From Thermoleophilia bacterium (GTDB lineage: Bacteria > Actinomycetota > Thermoleophilia > Gaiellales > SKUG01): a stretch of 6,174 nucleotides of DNA. The position numbers were made by a program, and so were the translations under genes. The DNA lies in the NCBI GenBank assembly GCA_020438525.1, contig JAGQUL010000194.1, positions 1 through 6,174 on the forward strand, read 5' to 3'. Below the pieces are notes generated by a model that was given only the letters and a program-made list of their open reading frames with translations, had not been told where the DNA came from and made no database searches. Of the stretch, positions 1 to 4,696 are shown piece after piece; positions within the stretch are counted from its first letter, which is position 1, and every line of letters begins with the position of its first letter.

Positions 1-307
1 CCTTGTCGATCATGTTCTTGTCGAGTGCCTGCGCGATCAGCTCGCGCGCCTCGGGCTCCATCCATGTGGTGACGAAGGTGGCGAGGTTGAGGCGCGCGTT
101 GCCGTCGAGCATCAGCTGGTCTGCGACGAACATCGCTGCCGTGTCGGGCAGGGCGGGTTCTTCGGCGAGCCGGTCGAGCGGCATCGCCTCGGTCGAGCCC
201 AGGCGCGCGAACATCGGGTTCACCGGCAACCCGCGCTGGAGCAGCGTGTCGTCGACCTGCCTGGTTCGAGCCCCTGCGATCTGGTCGCTGGTCATGTGCG
301 TGGTCAT
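1..307 (-). CDS. gadB: Glutamate decarboxylase, N-terminal part (cut by left window edge)
   Basis: This is the start of a pyridoxal-phosphate-dependent glutamate decarboxylase, which converts cytoplasmic glutamate to GABA and CO2 and consumes a proton, commonly for acid resistance or GABA metabolism. Only 102 codons are present; the family is usually about 460 residues, so the PLP-binding lysine lies outside the window. The match rests on the N-terminal block: residues 67-83 read LDGNARLNLATFVTTWM and residues 96-102 read DKNMIDK, close to the E. coli GadA/GadB segment (LDGNARQNLATFCQTW, then NKNWIDKEEYP). The ATG at 307 is chosen because AAGGAA (317-322, read on the minus strand) lies 9 nt upstream; an in-frame ATG at 295 is the alternative. 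Nothing visible separates gadA from gadB, so the symbol only marks the family. The gene diverges from the plus-strand run starting at 581. Confidence 0.9.
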   Translation of the reverse strand, partial: MTTHMTSDQIAGARTRQVDDTLLQRGLPVNPMFARLGSTEAMPLDRLAEEPALPDTAAMFVADQLMLDGNARLNLATFVTTWMEPEARELIAQALDKNMIDK

Positions 308-402
308 GTCGGTGCGTTCCTTGCCGTGGTGGTGCGTGGGCGCTGGCCGTGCGCGGTAGTGCTTCATCACGCGCATCGCGCCGCTGCTCGCGTTCGACCC
401 CG

Positions 403-429
403 AAGCTACCCCTGCTCGTCACGAAGTAA
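403..429 (-). promoter_or_regulatory. Candidate gad promoter
   Basis: On the minus strand a TAGCTT -10-like hexamer (408 down to 403) is preceded by TTACTT (429 down to 424) with 15 nt between them, shorter than the usual 16-18. A transcript starting about 7 nt past the -10 box would have a leader of roughly 90 nt before the ATG at 307. The -10 box fits the TANNNT pattern, but the -35 match is weak, so this is only a candidate. Confidence 0.3.
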
Positions 430-443
430 CGCCGTGCGTACCA

Positions 444-463
444 GCATGCACATCGACGCATGC
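444..463. repeat. GCATGC-N8-GCATGC dyad, possible operator
   Basis: The self-complementary hexamer GCATGC occurs at 444-449 and again at 458-463 with 8 nt between, so it is both a direct and an inverted repeat with 14 nt centre to centre. It sits just upstream of the candidate gad -35 box and about 85 nt upstream of the candidate -10 box of the plus-strand run. That position would suit a regulator of one or both units. No known operator consensus was recognised, and the short arms could be chance. Confidence 0.3.
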
Positions 464-547
464 GGCGGGCGTGGCCTGGACGAATGTCCTGCACGCGCGG
501 CACGGTCGATCCTGGACGACGACTGATCGCGCTTCGCGCGTAGCGGG

Positions 548-553
548 TACGGT
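548..553 (+). promoter_or_regulatory. Candidate -10 box for the plus-strand run
   Basis: TACGGT fits TANNNT and lies 27 nt before the ATG at 581. A transcript starting near 560 would carry a leader of about 20 nt containing the GGAGGG ribosome-binding sequence (567-572). No convincing -35 hexamer is visible at the right distance. Confidence 0.35.
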
Positions 554-580
554 GCGCAGGAATCACGGAGGGACGACGAC

Positions 581-715
581 ATGAAGATCACCGTAGACAC
601 CATTGTCGATGCCGAGGTGCCGGAGGTCTGGCGCGCATACACGACGCCCGAGGACATCACGGCGTGGAACGCGGCATCGGACGACTGGCACACCACCGAG
701 GCGAGCGCGTCCTGA
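581..715 (+). pseudogene. SRPBCC/AHSA1-family gene remnant, N-terminal 44 codons only
   Basis: A good ribosome-binding sequence (GGAGGG, 567-572) precedes an ATG that opens 44 codons ending in TGA at 713-715. The start, MKITVDTIVDAEVPEVW, followed by TTPEDITAWN and ASDDWHTTEA, is the typical opening of SRPBCC/AHSA1 (polyketide cyclase-like) proteins: first beta strand, helix with the VW motif, then the PE.I..W segment. Family members are usually about 130-160 residues and continue after the DDWH segment with a strand rich in Gly and Arg; that continuation is missing from all three forward frames downstream. The similarity stops near base 700 and an unrelated Lsp-like frame takes over. I read this as a gene whose 3' two thirds were lost, leaving an intact promoter and translation start. 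A functional 44-residue peptide is possible but unlikely. SRPBCC proteins bind hydrophobic ligands in a helix-grip fold, which this fragment could not form. Confidence 0.75.
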
Positions 716-1188
716 CGCGGCCGCGCATCCTCACGTTTCCACGCCGGTCGGTGGTGGCCTGCGCCGTGACCGCGCTGATGGTGCTCGCGGTGGACCTCAC
801 GACCAAGGCGATCGCGGTGAACGACCCCGGCTTCTTCGGGGCAGGGCTGATCTACAACCCGGAGCGGCCGCATCACGTCGTGCGATTCGGGGTCTGTGCG
901 GTGACGCTGGTCGTCGTCTCCATGATCAGTACCTACGCGCGCTCGCGCGGGGCCGGCTCGGTCCCGGCGGTGTGGATCGCGGCCGGCCTGCTCGTGGGCG
1001 GGGTGGTCGGCAACTGGATCGCGGGCGCATACTGGGATGCCGGCGTGCCAGACTTCATCTCGCGAGGCGACCGCATGTGGAACCTCGCCGACTTCGCGAT
1101 CGGCATGGGGATGCTCCTGTTCCTGGTGTCGACCCTTGCCTACGCGATTCGCGCATTCGCGCACGACCGGAAGGACCGCTCGACATGA
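664..1188 (+). CDS. Divergent signal peptidase II (LspA)-like membrane protein
   Basis: Signal peptidase II cleaves lipoprotein signal peptides in the cytoplasmic membrane with two aspartates. Numbered from the GTG at 664, this 174-residue protein has four hydrophobic segments (about 30-43, 73-91, 102-120, 139-164) in the LspA order. It keeps DLTTK (44-48, matching D..TK), a YNP motif (64-66), GGVVGN (112-117), GVPDFI with Asp130 and WNLADFAIGMG with Asp143; the last two match the catalytic aspartates of E. coli LspA (D124, D143). It departs from true LspA: the N.GAAF motif is absent, the loop after the first helix is short, and GN.IDR reads GNWIAG. It may be a paralogue rather than the main enzyme. 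The start is uncertain: GTG 664 has GAGGA 9 nt upstream, but residues 1-12 lie over SRPBCC-like coding sequence in another frame. CTG 712, overlapping the remnant's stop, or GTG 751 are alternatives. The stop overlaps the next start as ATGA. Confidence 0.72.
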   Translation: MERGIGRLAHHRGERVLTRPRILTFPRRSVVACAVTALMVLAVDLTTKAIAVNDPGFFGAGLIYNPERPHHVVRFGVCAVTLVVVSMISTYARSRGAGSVPAVWIAAGLLVGGVVGNWIAGAYWDAGVPDFISRGDRMWNLADFAIGMGMLLFLVSTLAYAIRAFAHDRKDRST

Positions 1189-1778
1189 CGGACACGAGAA
1201 CGAGCGAGGGTGTCGACGCCTATGCCCGAGACCTCACGCGCTGGCGTTCGGAGTTCGAGGCGCTGCGGCCGCTGCTGCTCGAGCTGGAGCTCGAGGAATC
1301 GATCAAGTGGCGCAAGCCGTGCTACTCGGCGGCCGGCTCGAACATCGCGATCTTCCAGCCGTTCAAGGACATGTGCGCGCTCATGTTCTTCCAGGGGGCG
1401 CTGCTCGCGGACGAGCCTGGCCTGCTGCGCGAGCAGGGCGCGAACTCGCAGTCGGCGCTGCGGCTGGAGTTCCGGTCGGTGGACGACGTTCGCGCGGCGG
1501 CGCCACACCTTGCGGGCTACGTGCGCGAGGCGATCGAGCACGCGCGGCTGGGCGTACGCGTCGAGAAGAAGCGGACCGAGGACTACGACGTGCCGCAGGA
1601 GCTGCTGATGCGGTTCGACGACGACCCGAGGTTTCGCGAGGCGTTCGAGTCGCTCACGCCGGGGCGCCAGCGCGGGTACCTGCTGCACTTCGCGGATGCG
1701 AAGAAGCCGGAGACGCGGATGGCGCGCATCGACCGGTACGCGCCGCGGATCCTCGACGGACTCGGCATGCACGACTGA
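1185..1778 (+). CDS. YdeI/OmdA-family protein with DUF1801 domain
   Basis: This 197-residue soluble protein belongs to the YdeI/YdhG family. Residues about 20-122 form a DUF1801-type domain, with the typical EESIKWRKPCYSAAGSNIA (37-55), FKDMCALMFFQGALL (60-74) and a C-terminal REAIEHARLG (114-123). Residues about 137-195 form an OmdA-like tail (bacteriocin-protection, YdeI or OmpD-associated), with PQELL, FESLTPGRQRGYLLHFADAK (154-173) and ETRMARIDR. The two-part layout and length match family members. The biochemical role is not established; the fold has been likened to iron-chaperone (frataxin-like) proteins, and some members are linked to antimicrobial peptide resistance, but nothing here shows either. 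The ATG at 1185 overlaps the previous stop as ATGA and has GGAAGGA (1169-1175) 9 nt upstream. In-frame extension back to 603 is rejected because it crosses the two preceding genes in another frame. It is probably co-translated with the Lsp-like gene. Confidence 0.88.
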   Translation: MTDTRTSEGVDAYARDLTRWRSEFEALRPLLLELELEESIKWRKPCYSAAGSNIAIFQPFKDMCALMFFQGALLADEPGLLREQGANSQSALRLEFRSVDDVRAAAPHLAGYVREAIEHARLGVRVEKKRTEDYDVPQELLMRFDDDPRFREAFESLTPGRQRGYLLHFADAKKPETRMARIDRYAPRILDGLGMHD

Positions 1779-1786
1779 TCGCCGGT

Positions 1787-1799
1787 CGGAGCGGCTCCG
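1787..1799 (+). terminator. Short hairpin after the YdeI-like gene, weak terminator candidate
   Basis: CGGAG (1787-1791) and CTCCG (1795-1799) pair across a 3-nt loop, 9 nt after the stop codon. There is no following T run, so intrinsic termination is doubtful. It may only be a local fold in the 72-nt gap before the next start codon. Confidence 0.2.
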
Positions 1800-1850
1800 C
1801 GGGTGGCGGGGGTGTGCGACGATTCCGGGGAACCGACGGAGAGGTACCGG

Positions 1851-2351
1851 ATGAGCCCCTGCCCTGCCAAGGCGCGACGCGAGCGCGGCGACGTGCTCGA
1901 ACACGACGTGGACCCCGACCGGCCGAGCGACGAGGTGCTCGCCGGGATCCTCACGGCCGCGCGCACGATCGCGGTGGTGGGGATGTCGCAGACCGAGGGC
2001 AAGGCGGCGCGCTCGATCCCGAAGATCCTCGTCGAACGCGGCTGGGACGTGGTTCCGGTGAATCCGAACCACGAGACGATCCAGGGCATGCGCTCGCATG
2101 CGGCGCTCGCGCAGGTGCCGCGCGCGGTGGATCTGGTCGTGGTGTTCCGCCCGGCTGCAGAGGCACCCGACCTGGCGCGACAGGCGGTCGAGATCGGCGC
2201 AGGGGGCCTGTGGCTGCAGGCAGGCATCCGCTCCGACGAGGCGCGCGCGATCGCAGAGCCGGCCGGACTGACGTTCGTGCAGAGCGCGTGCTCGGGCGCG
2301 CTCGCCAAGCGACTCGACCTGCATCCCGAAAGTGCGGCGACCTCCGCATGA
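1851..2351 (+). CDS. CoA-binding domain protein (YccU type)
   Basis: This 166-residue protein is a single Rossmann-like CoA-binding domain (CoA_binding_2 type), related to the N-terminal domain of succinyl-CoA synthetase alpha but without its catalytic part. After a charged lead of about 35 residues comes the nucleotide loop TIAVVGMSQTEGKAARSIPK (39-58), then a second strand WDVVPVNPNHETIQG (65-79), a DLVVVFRP strand (94-101) and GGLWLQAGI (118-126), all in family order. The usual C-terminal block with a conserved Cys is represented by QSACSGALAKRL (144-155). Members are small cytoplasmic proteins of unknown role, thought to bind CoA or acyl-CoA. The ATG at 1851 is preferred over an in-frame GTG at 1803: it has GGAGAGG (1838-1844) 6 nt upstream, and the 16 extra residues look non-coding. 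Its TGA overlaps the next ATG (ATGA at 2348-2351), so it is likely translated with the methyltransferase. Confidence 0.88.
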   Translation: MSPCPAKARRERGDVLEHDVDPDRPSDEVLAGILTAARTIAVVGMSQTEGKAARSIPKILVERGWDVVPVNPNHETIQGMRSHAALAQVPRAVDLVVVFRPAAEAPDLARQAVEIGAGGLWLQAGIRSDEARAIAEPAGLTFVQSACSGALAKRLDLHPESAATSA

Positions 2352-2965
2352 GCAACGCGACGTTCTGGGATGAGCGCTACCGGGCGCGCCCCGCCGGGAT
2401 GTGGAGCGGCAACCCGAACCCGCAGCTCGTGGCAGCGGCCGGGCAGCTTCGGCCGGGAGCCGCGCTCGACGTGGGCTGTGGCGAGGGCGCCGACGTGATC
2501 TGGCTCGCGCAGCATGGCTGGCGCGTGACCGGGCTCGACCTGTCGCAGGTCGCGCTCGACCGCGCCACCGAGCACGCCGCGGCGGCGGGCGACGAGGTGG
2601 CCGCGCGAACGACGTGGGTCCAGGGCGAGCTGACCGCGCTCGAGCACGACGCGCGATTCGACCTGGTGACGATGCACTACGTGCAGCTGCCGCCGGGCGA
2701 GCTCGAGCCGGTGTACCGGCGTGCGGCCGAGCTCGTCGCGCCGGGTGGCTCGTTGCTGGTGGTGGGGCACGACGTGGGCGACCACGCGCACACCGGTCAC
2801 GGCCCGAGCGACCACGCGAAGTACTTCACCGGCAGCGACGTCACCGCGATGCTCGAGCCCGACGACTGGGCGATCGAGGTCGACGAGCTGCGCCCGCGCA
2901 CGGTGCTGCGCCACGGCGAGACGATGCAGATCCACGACGTGGTCGTGCTGGCTCGACGCAGCTGA
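2348..2965 (+). CDS. Class I SAM-dependent methyltransferase
   Basis: This 205-residue cytoplasmic protein has the class I methyltransferase Rossmann fold. An N-terminal [20 protein letters not shown] (6-25) is typical of the small TehB/thiopurine methyltransferase-like group. Motif I is [16 protein letters not shown] (39-54), the SAM-binding glycine loop. The acidic residue after strand 2 is in VTGLDLS (60-66), strand 4 is [12 protein letters not shown] (104-115), and the strand 5 region is [14 protein letters not shown] (129-142). A histidine-rich stretch follows ([20 protein letters not shown], 141-160), then a C-terminal strand ending [10 protein letters not shown]. The substrate cannot be read from sequence; homologues are annotated only as methyltransferases, and a role in metalloid or small-molecule detoxification is possible but unproven. 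The ATG is set by the ATGA overlap with the CoA-binding gene. No Shine-Dalgarno sequence is visible, so translation probably depends on coupling. It ends 64 nt before purE. Confidence 0.9.
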   Translation: MSNATFWDERYRARPAGMWSGNPNPQLVAAAGQLRPGAALDVGCGEGADVIWLAQHGWRVTGLDLSQVALDRATEHAAAAGDEVAARTTWVQGELTALEHDARFDLVTMHYVQLPPGELEPVYRRAAELVAPGGSLLVVGHDVGDHAHTGHGPSDHAKYFTGSDVTAMLEPDDWAIEVDELRPRTVLRHGETMQIHDVVVLARRS

Positions 2966-2970
2966 GCGGT

Positions 2971-2992
2971 CCCGCATTTCGCGGATCGCGGG
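2971..2992 (+). terminator. Short inverted repeat between the methyltransferase gene and purE
   Basis: CCCGC (2971-2975) can pair with GCGGG (2988-2992) around a 12-nt loop; an alternative is CCGC (2972-2975) with GCGG (2981-2984) around ATTTC. It lies just after the methyltransferase stop (2963-2965). There is no T run, so any terminator role is speculative, but it would separate the two transcription units. Confidence 0.2.
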
Positions 2993-3013
2993 TCGCCCCG
3001 GGTACGTGCACGG

Positions 3014-3019
3014 TAGGCT
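3014..3019 (+). promoter_or_regulatory. Candidate -10 box of purEK
   Basis: TAGGCT fits TANNNT and ends 10 nt before the purE ATG at 3030. Transcription would begin at about 3025-3030, giving a leader of only a few bases or none. That agrees with the lack of a clear Shine-Dalgarno sequence upstream of purE. No good -35 hexamer is apparent. Confidence 0.35.
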
Positions 3020-3029
3020 TCGCGGCACG

Positions 3030-3575
3030 ATGAGCGACGACGACCGCGACCTGACGATCGACAGCGCTACCGCTCCCCGCGTGGGCGTGGTGATGGGCTC
3101 GCGATCGGACTGGGACACGATGCAGCACGCGGTGGCGATGCTGCGCGAGCTGGGCGTGGCGTTCGAGGCGAAGGTCGTGTCTGCGCACCGCACGCCCGAC
3201 GAGCTGTTCCGCTACGCGGAGACGGCGCGTGAGCGCGGGGTCGTCGCGATCGTCGCGGGCGCAGGCGGCGCAGCGCACCTGCCGGGGATGCTCGCGTCGA
3301 AGACCACCGTTCCCGTGCTCGGGGTGCCGGTGAAGAGCTCCGCGCTCAACGGGCTGGATTCGCTGCTGTCGATCGTGCAGATGCCGGCGGGCGTTCCCGT
3401 GGCGACGTTCGCGATCGGGCCGGCAGGCGCCACGAACGCGGCGCTGCACGCCGCGACGTTCGTGGCGACGCAGGATGCCGACGTGGCCGCCGCGCTGCAG
3501 CACCATCGCGACACGCAGACCGCGACGGTCGCGCAGACCGCCGACCTCGCCGACCTGATGGGCACGCTCGGATGA
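3030..3575 (+). CDS. purE: N5-carboxyaminoimidazole ribonucleotide mutase
   Basis: PurE class I mutase converts N5-CAIR, the product of PurK, to 4-carboxyaminoimidazole ribonucleotide (CAIR) in de novo purine synthesis. The protein has 181 residues. Family motifs appear in order: [11 protein letters not shown] (18-28, phosphate and substrate loop), [11 protein letters not shown] (49-59, with the catalytic His53), [15 protein letters not shown] (75-89) and GVPV (98-101), then [20 protein letters not shown] (105-124) and FAIG. Class I enzymes act as octamers in the cytoplasm. A 16-residue acidic lead ([16 protein letters not shown]) and a tail after about 157 extend slightly past the core of about 160 residues. 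The ATG at 3030 is the only sensible start, because the next start codons would remove the first beta strand. It lacks a strong ribosome-binding sequence. Its stop overlaps the purK start as ATGA, so the two consecutive enzymes are translationally linked. Confidence 0.96.
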   Translation: MSDDDRDLTIDSATAPRVGVVMGSRSDWDTMQHAVAMLRELGVAFEAKVVSAHRTPDELFRYAETARERGVVAIVAGAGGAAHLPGMLASKTTVPVLGVPVKSSALNGLDSLLSIVQMPAGVPVATFAIGPAGATNAALHAATFVATQDADVAAALQHHRDTQTATVAQTADLADLMGTLG

Positions 3576-4672
3576 AGCTCGGGATCGTCGGCGGCGGGCA
3601 GCTCGGTCGGATGCTCGCGCTGGCCGCGCATCCGCTCGGGATCGACGTGACGGTGCTCGACCCTGCTCAGGATGCGCCCGCTGCGGCGGTCGCCCGTCAC
3701 ATTCGCGCGGCATACGACGACGAACGTGCGCTCCGCGAGCTTGCGGCGTGGGCGGACGTGGTGACGTACGAGTTCGAGTCACTGCCCGCAGCCGCACTGG
3801 CGCGCGTGGCGGAGCGTGCCCCGCTGCGCCCGGGCGTGGAATCGCTGCGCGCGACGCAGGACCGGATCGCCGAGCGTGCGCTGCTTGCGCGCTGCGGGGT
3901 CACGATCGCCGACCATCACGTGATCCACGACGCAGCCGACCTCGAGGCTGCCGCCGACGCGACCTCGCTGTTTCCGGGCCGGCTCAAGACCGCGCGCGGC
4001 GGCTACGACGGGCATGGGCAGCGCGTCGTGGAGTCGCGTGCGCAGCTTGCCGACGTCTGGCACGAGCTTGGCGACGTGCCGTGCCTGCTCGAGGCGCACG
4101 TCTCGTTTGCACGTGAGCTGTCGCTCGTCGGCGTGCGCGCCGCGGATGCGACCATGCGCTGCTGGCCCGTCGTGGAGAACCGTCACGTCGACGGCGTGCT
4201 GGCGTCGACGCTCGCGCCCGCACCCGGGTTGGACGACGACCTGCAGCGAGATGCCGAGGCGATCTTCGCTGCGGTGGCGAGCGAGCTCGACCACGTCGGC
4301 GTGCTGGCGGTGGAGCTGTTCGACACGCCGGAGGGGCTGGTCGCGAACGAGATCGCGCCACGCGTGCACAACTCGGGACACTGGACGATCGAAGGCGCGT
4401 GCACGAGCCAGTTCGAGAACCACGTGCGCGCCGTGTGCGAGCTGCCGCTCGGCAGCTGCGAGCTCGTGTCGCCGGCGGTCATGGTGAACCTGCTCGGCGA
4501 GCTGCCGCGTCGCGCGCAGCTGCTCGATCTGCCGCGGACGTCGCTGCACGACTACGGCAAGCAGCCCAGACCCGGTCGCAAGCTCGGCCACGTCACCCAG
4601 CTCGTGCCCGACGGCGACGTCACTGCTGCAGCAGCCGCCCTCGCGGCGGCCATCACGCCCGTCCCCCACTGA
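3572..4672 (+). CDS. purK: N5-carboxyaminoimidazole ribonucleotide synthase
   Basis: PurK uses ATP and bicarbonate to carboxylate aminoimidazole ribonucleotide to N5-CAIR, which PurE then rearranges. The 366 residues match the usual 355-390. The order is that of an ATP-grasp enzyme: an N-terminal pre-ATP-grasp domain opening with [19 protein letters not shown] (1-19); TYEFESLP (65-72); a central ATP-binding part starting at [10 protein letters not shown] (93-102), with [17 protein letters not shown] (134-150, ATP-contacting lysine and glycine loop) and [14 protein letters not shown] (172-185); the metal-binding end [30 protein letters not shown] (247-276), with Glu and Asn ligands and the SGHWTIE signature; then a C-terminal domain with MVNLLGELP and LHDYGK (325-330). 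No key motif is missing. The ATG is fixed by the ATGA overlap with purE; no separate Shine-Dalgarno sequence is evident. It converges on carB, ending 20 nt from the carB stop. Confidence 0.97.
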   Translation: MKLGIVGGGQLGRMLALAAHPLGIDVTVLDPAQDAPAAAVARHIRAAYDDERALRELAAWADVVTYEFESLPAAALARVAERAPLRPGVESLRATQDRIAERALLARCGVTIADHHVIHDAADLEAAADATSLFPGRLKTARGGYDGHGQRVVESRAQLADVWHELGDVPCLLEAHVSFARELSLVGVRAADATMRCWPVVENRHVDGVLASTLAPAPGLDDDLQRDAEAIFAAVASELDHVGVLAVELFDTPEGLVANEIAPRVHNSGHWTIEGACTSQFENHVRAVCELPLGSCELVSPAVMVNLLGELPRRAQLLDLPRTSLHDYGKQPRPGRKLGHVTQLVPDGDVTAAAAALAAAITPVPH

Positions 4673-4696
4673 CCCCATCCGAATTTCGCGGGTCAG
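4669..4696. terminator. Inverted repeat spanning both stop codons of convergent purK and carB
   Basis: CTGACCC (4669-4675) and GGGTCAG (4690-4696) are perfect 7-bp complements around a 14-nt loop. The loop itself contains CGAA-T-TTCG (4680-4688). The left arm carries the purK stop (TGA, 4670-4672) and the right arm the carB stop (4693-4695 on the minus strand). Being symmetrical, the hairpin could act on transcripts from both sides, but neither side has a T run, so strength as an intrinsic terminator is uncertain. Confidence 0.45.

Larger units (their letters stand above)
308..580. promoter_or_regulatory. Divergent intergenic region between gad and the SRPBCC remnant
   Basis: These 273 bases separate two divergent transcription units. 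No reading frame here shows family-like protein sequence on either strand. The region holds both Shine-Dalgarno sequences (317-322 for gad; 567-572 for the plus-strand run), candidate -10 elements in each direction, and a repeated palindromic hexamer at 444-463. It is the only sizeable non-coding stretch in the window and the natural site for control of gad. Confidence 0.6.

Noticed and set aside
406..1164. Long minus-strand open frame opposite the SRPBCC remnant and Lsp-like gene
   Set aside because: Its product is rich in His, Arg and Asp with no family-like pattern, and it lies opposite frames with clear protein motifs. It is a typical GC-rich antisense artefact.
603..1184. In-frame N-terminal extension of the YdeI-like protein
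   Set aside because: It runs through the SRPBCC remnant and Lsp-like gene in another frame and is Arg/Gly-rich. The ATG at 1185 has a ribosome-binding sequence and an ATGA overlap.
1037..2347. Long plus-strand open frame leading into the methyltransferase
   Set aside because: Only the part from 2348 resembles a protein family. The upstream part is an Arg/Ala-rich shadow of the YdeI-like and CoA-binding genes.
1583..3193. 536-codon minus-strand open frame across the CoA-binding, methyltransferase and purE genes
   Set aside because: It has low-complexity Arg/Ser/Ala composition and lies opposite three well-supported genes.
2976..4691. The 9-mer ATTTCGCGG on both sides of purEK (2976-2984 and 4683-4691), as possible flanking repeats of a mobile cassette
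   Set aside because: It is short and GC-rich, purEK is a core pair with normal codon use, and there is no transposase or integrase. The match is probably chance.
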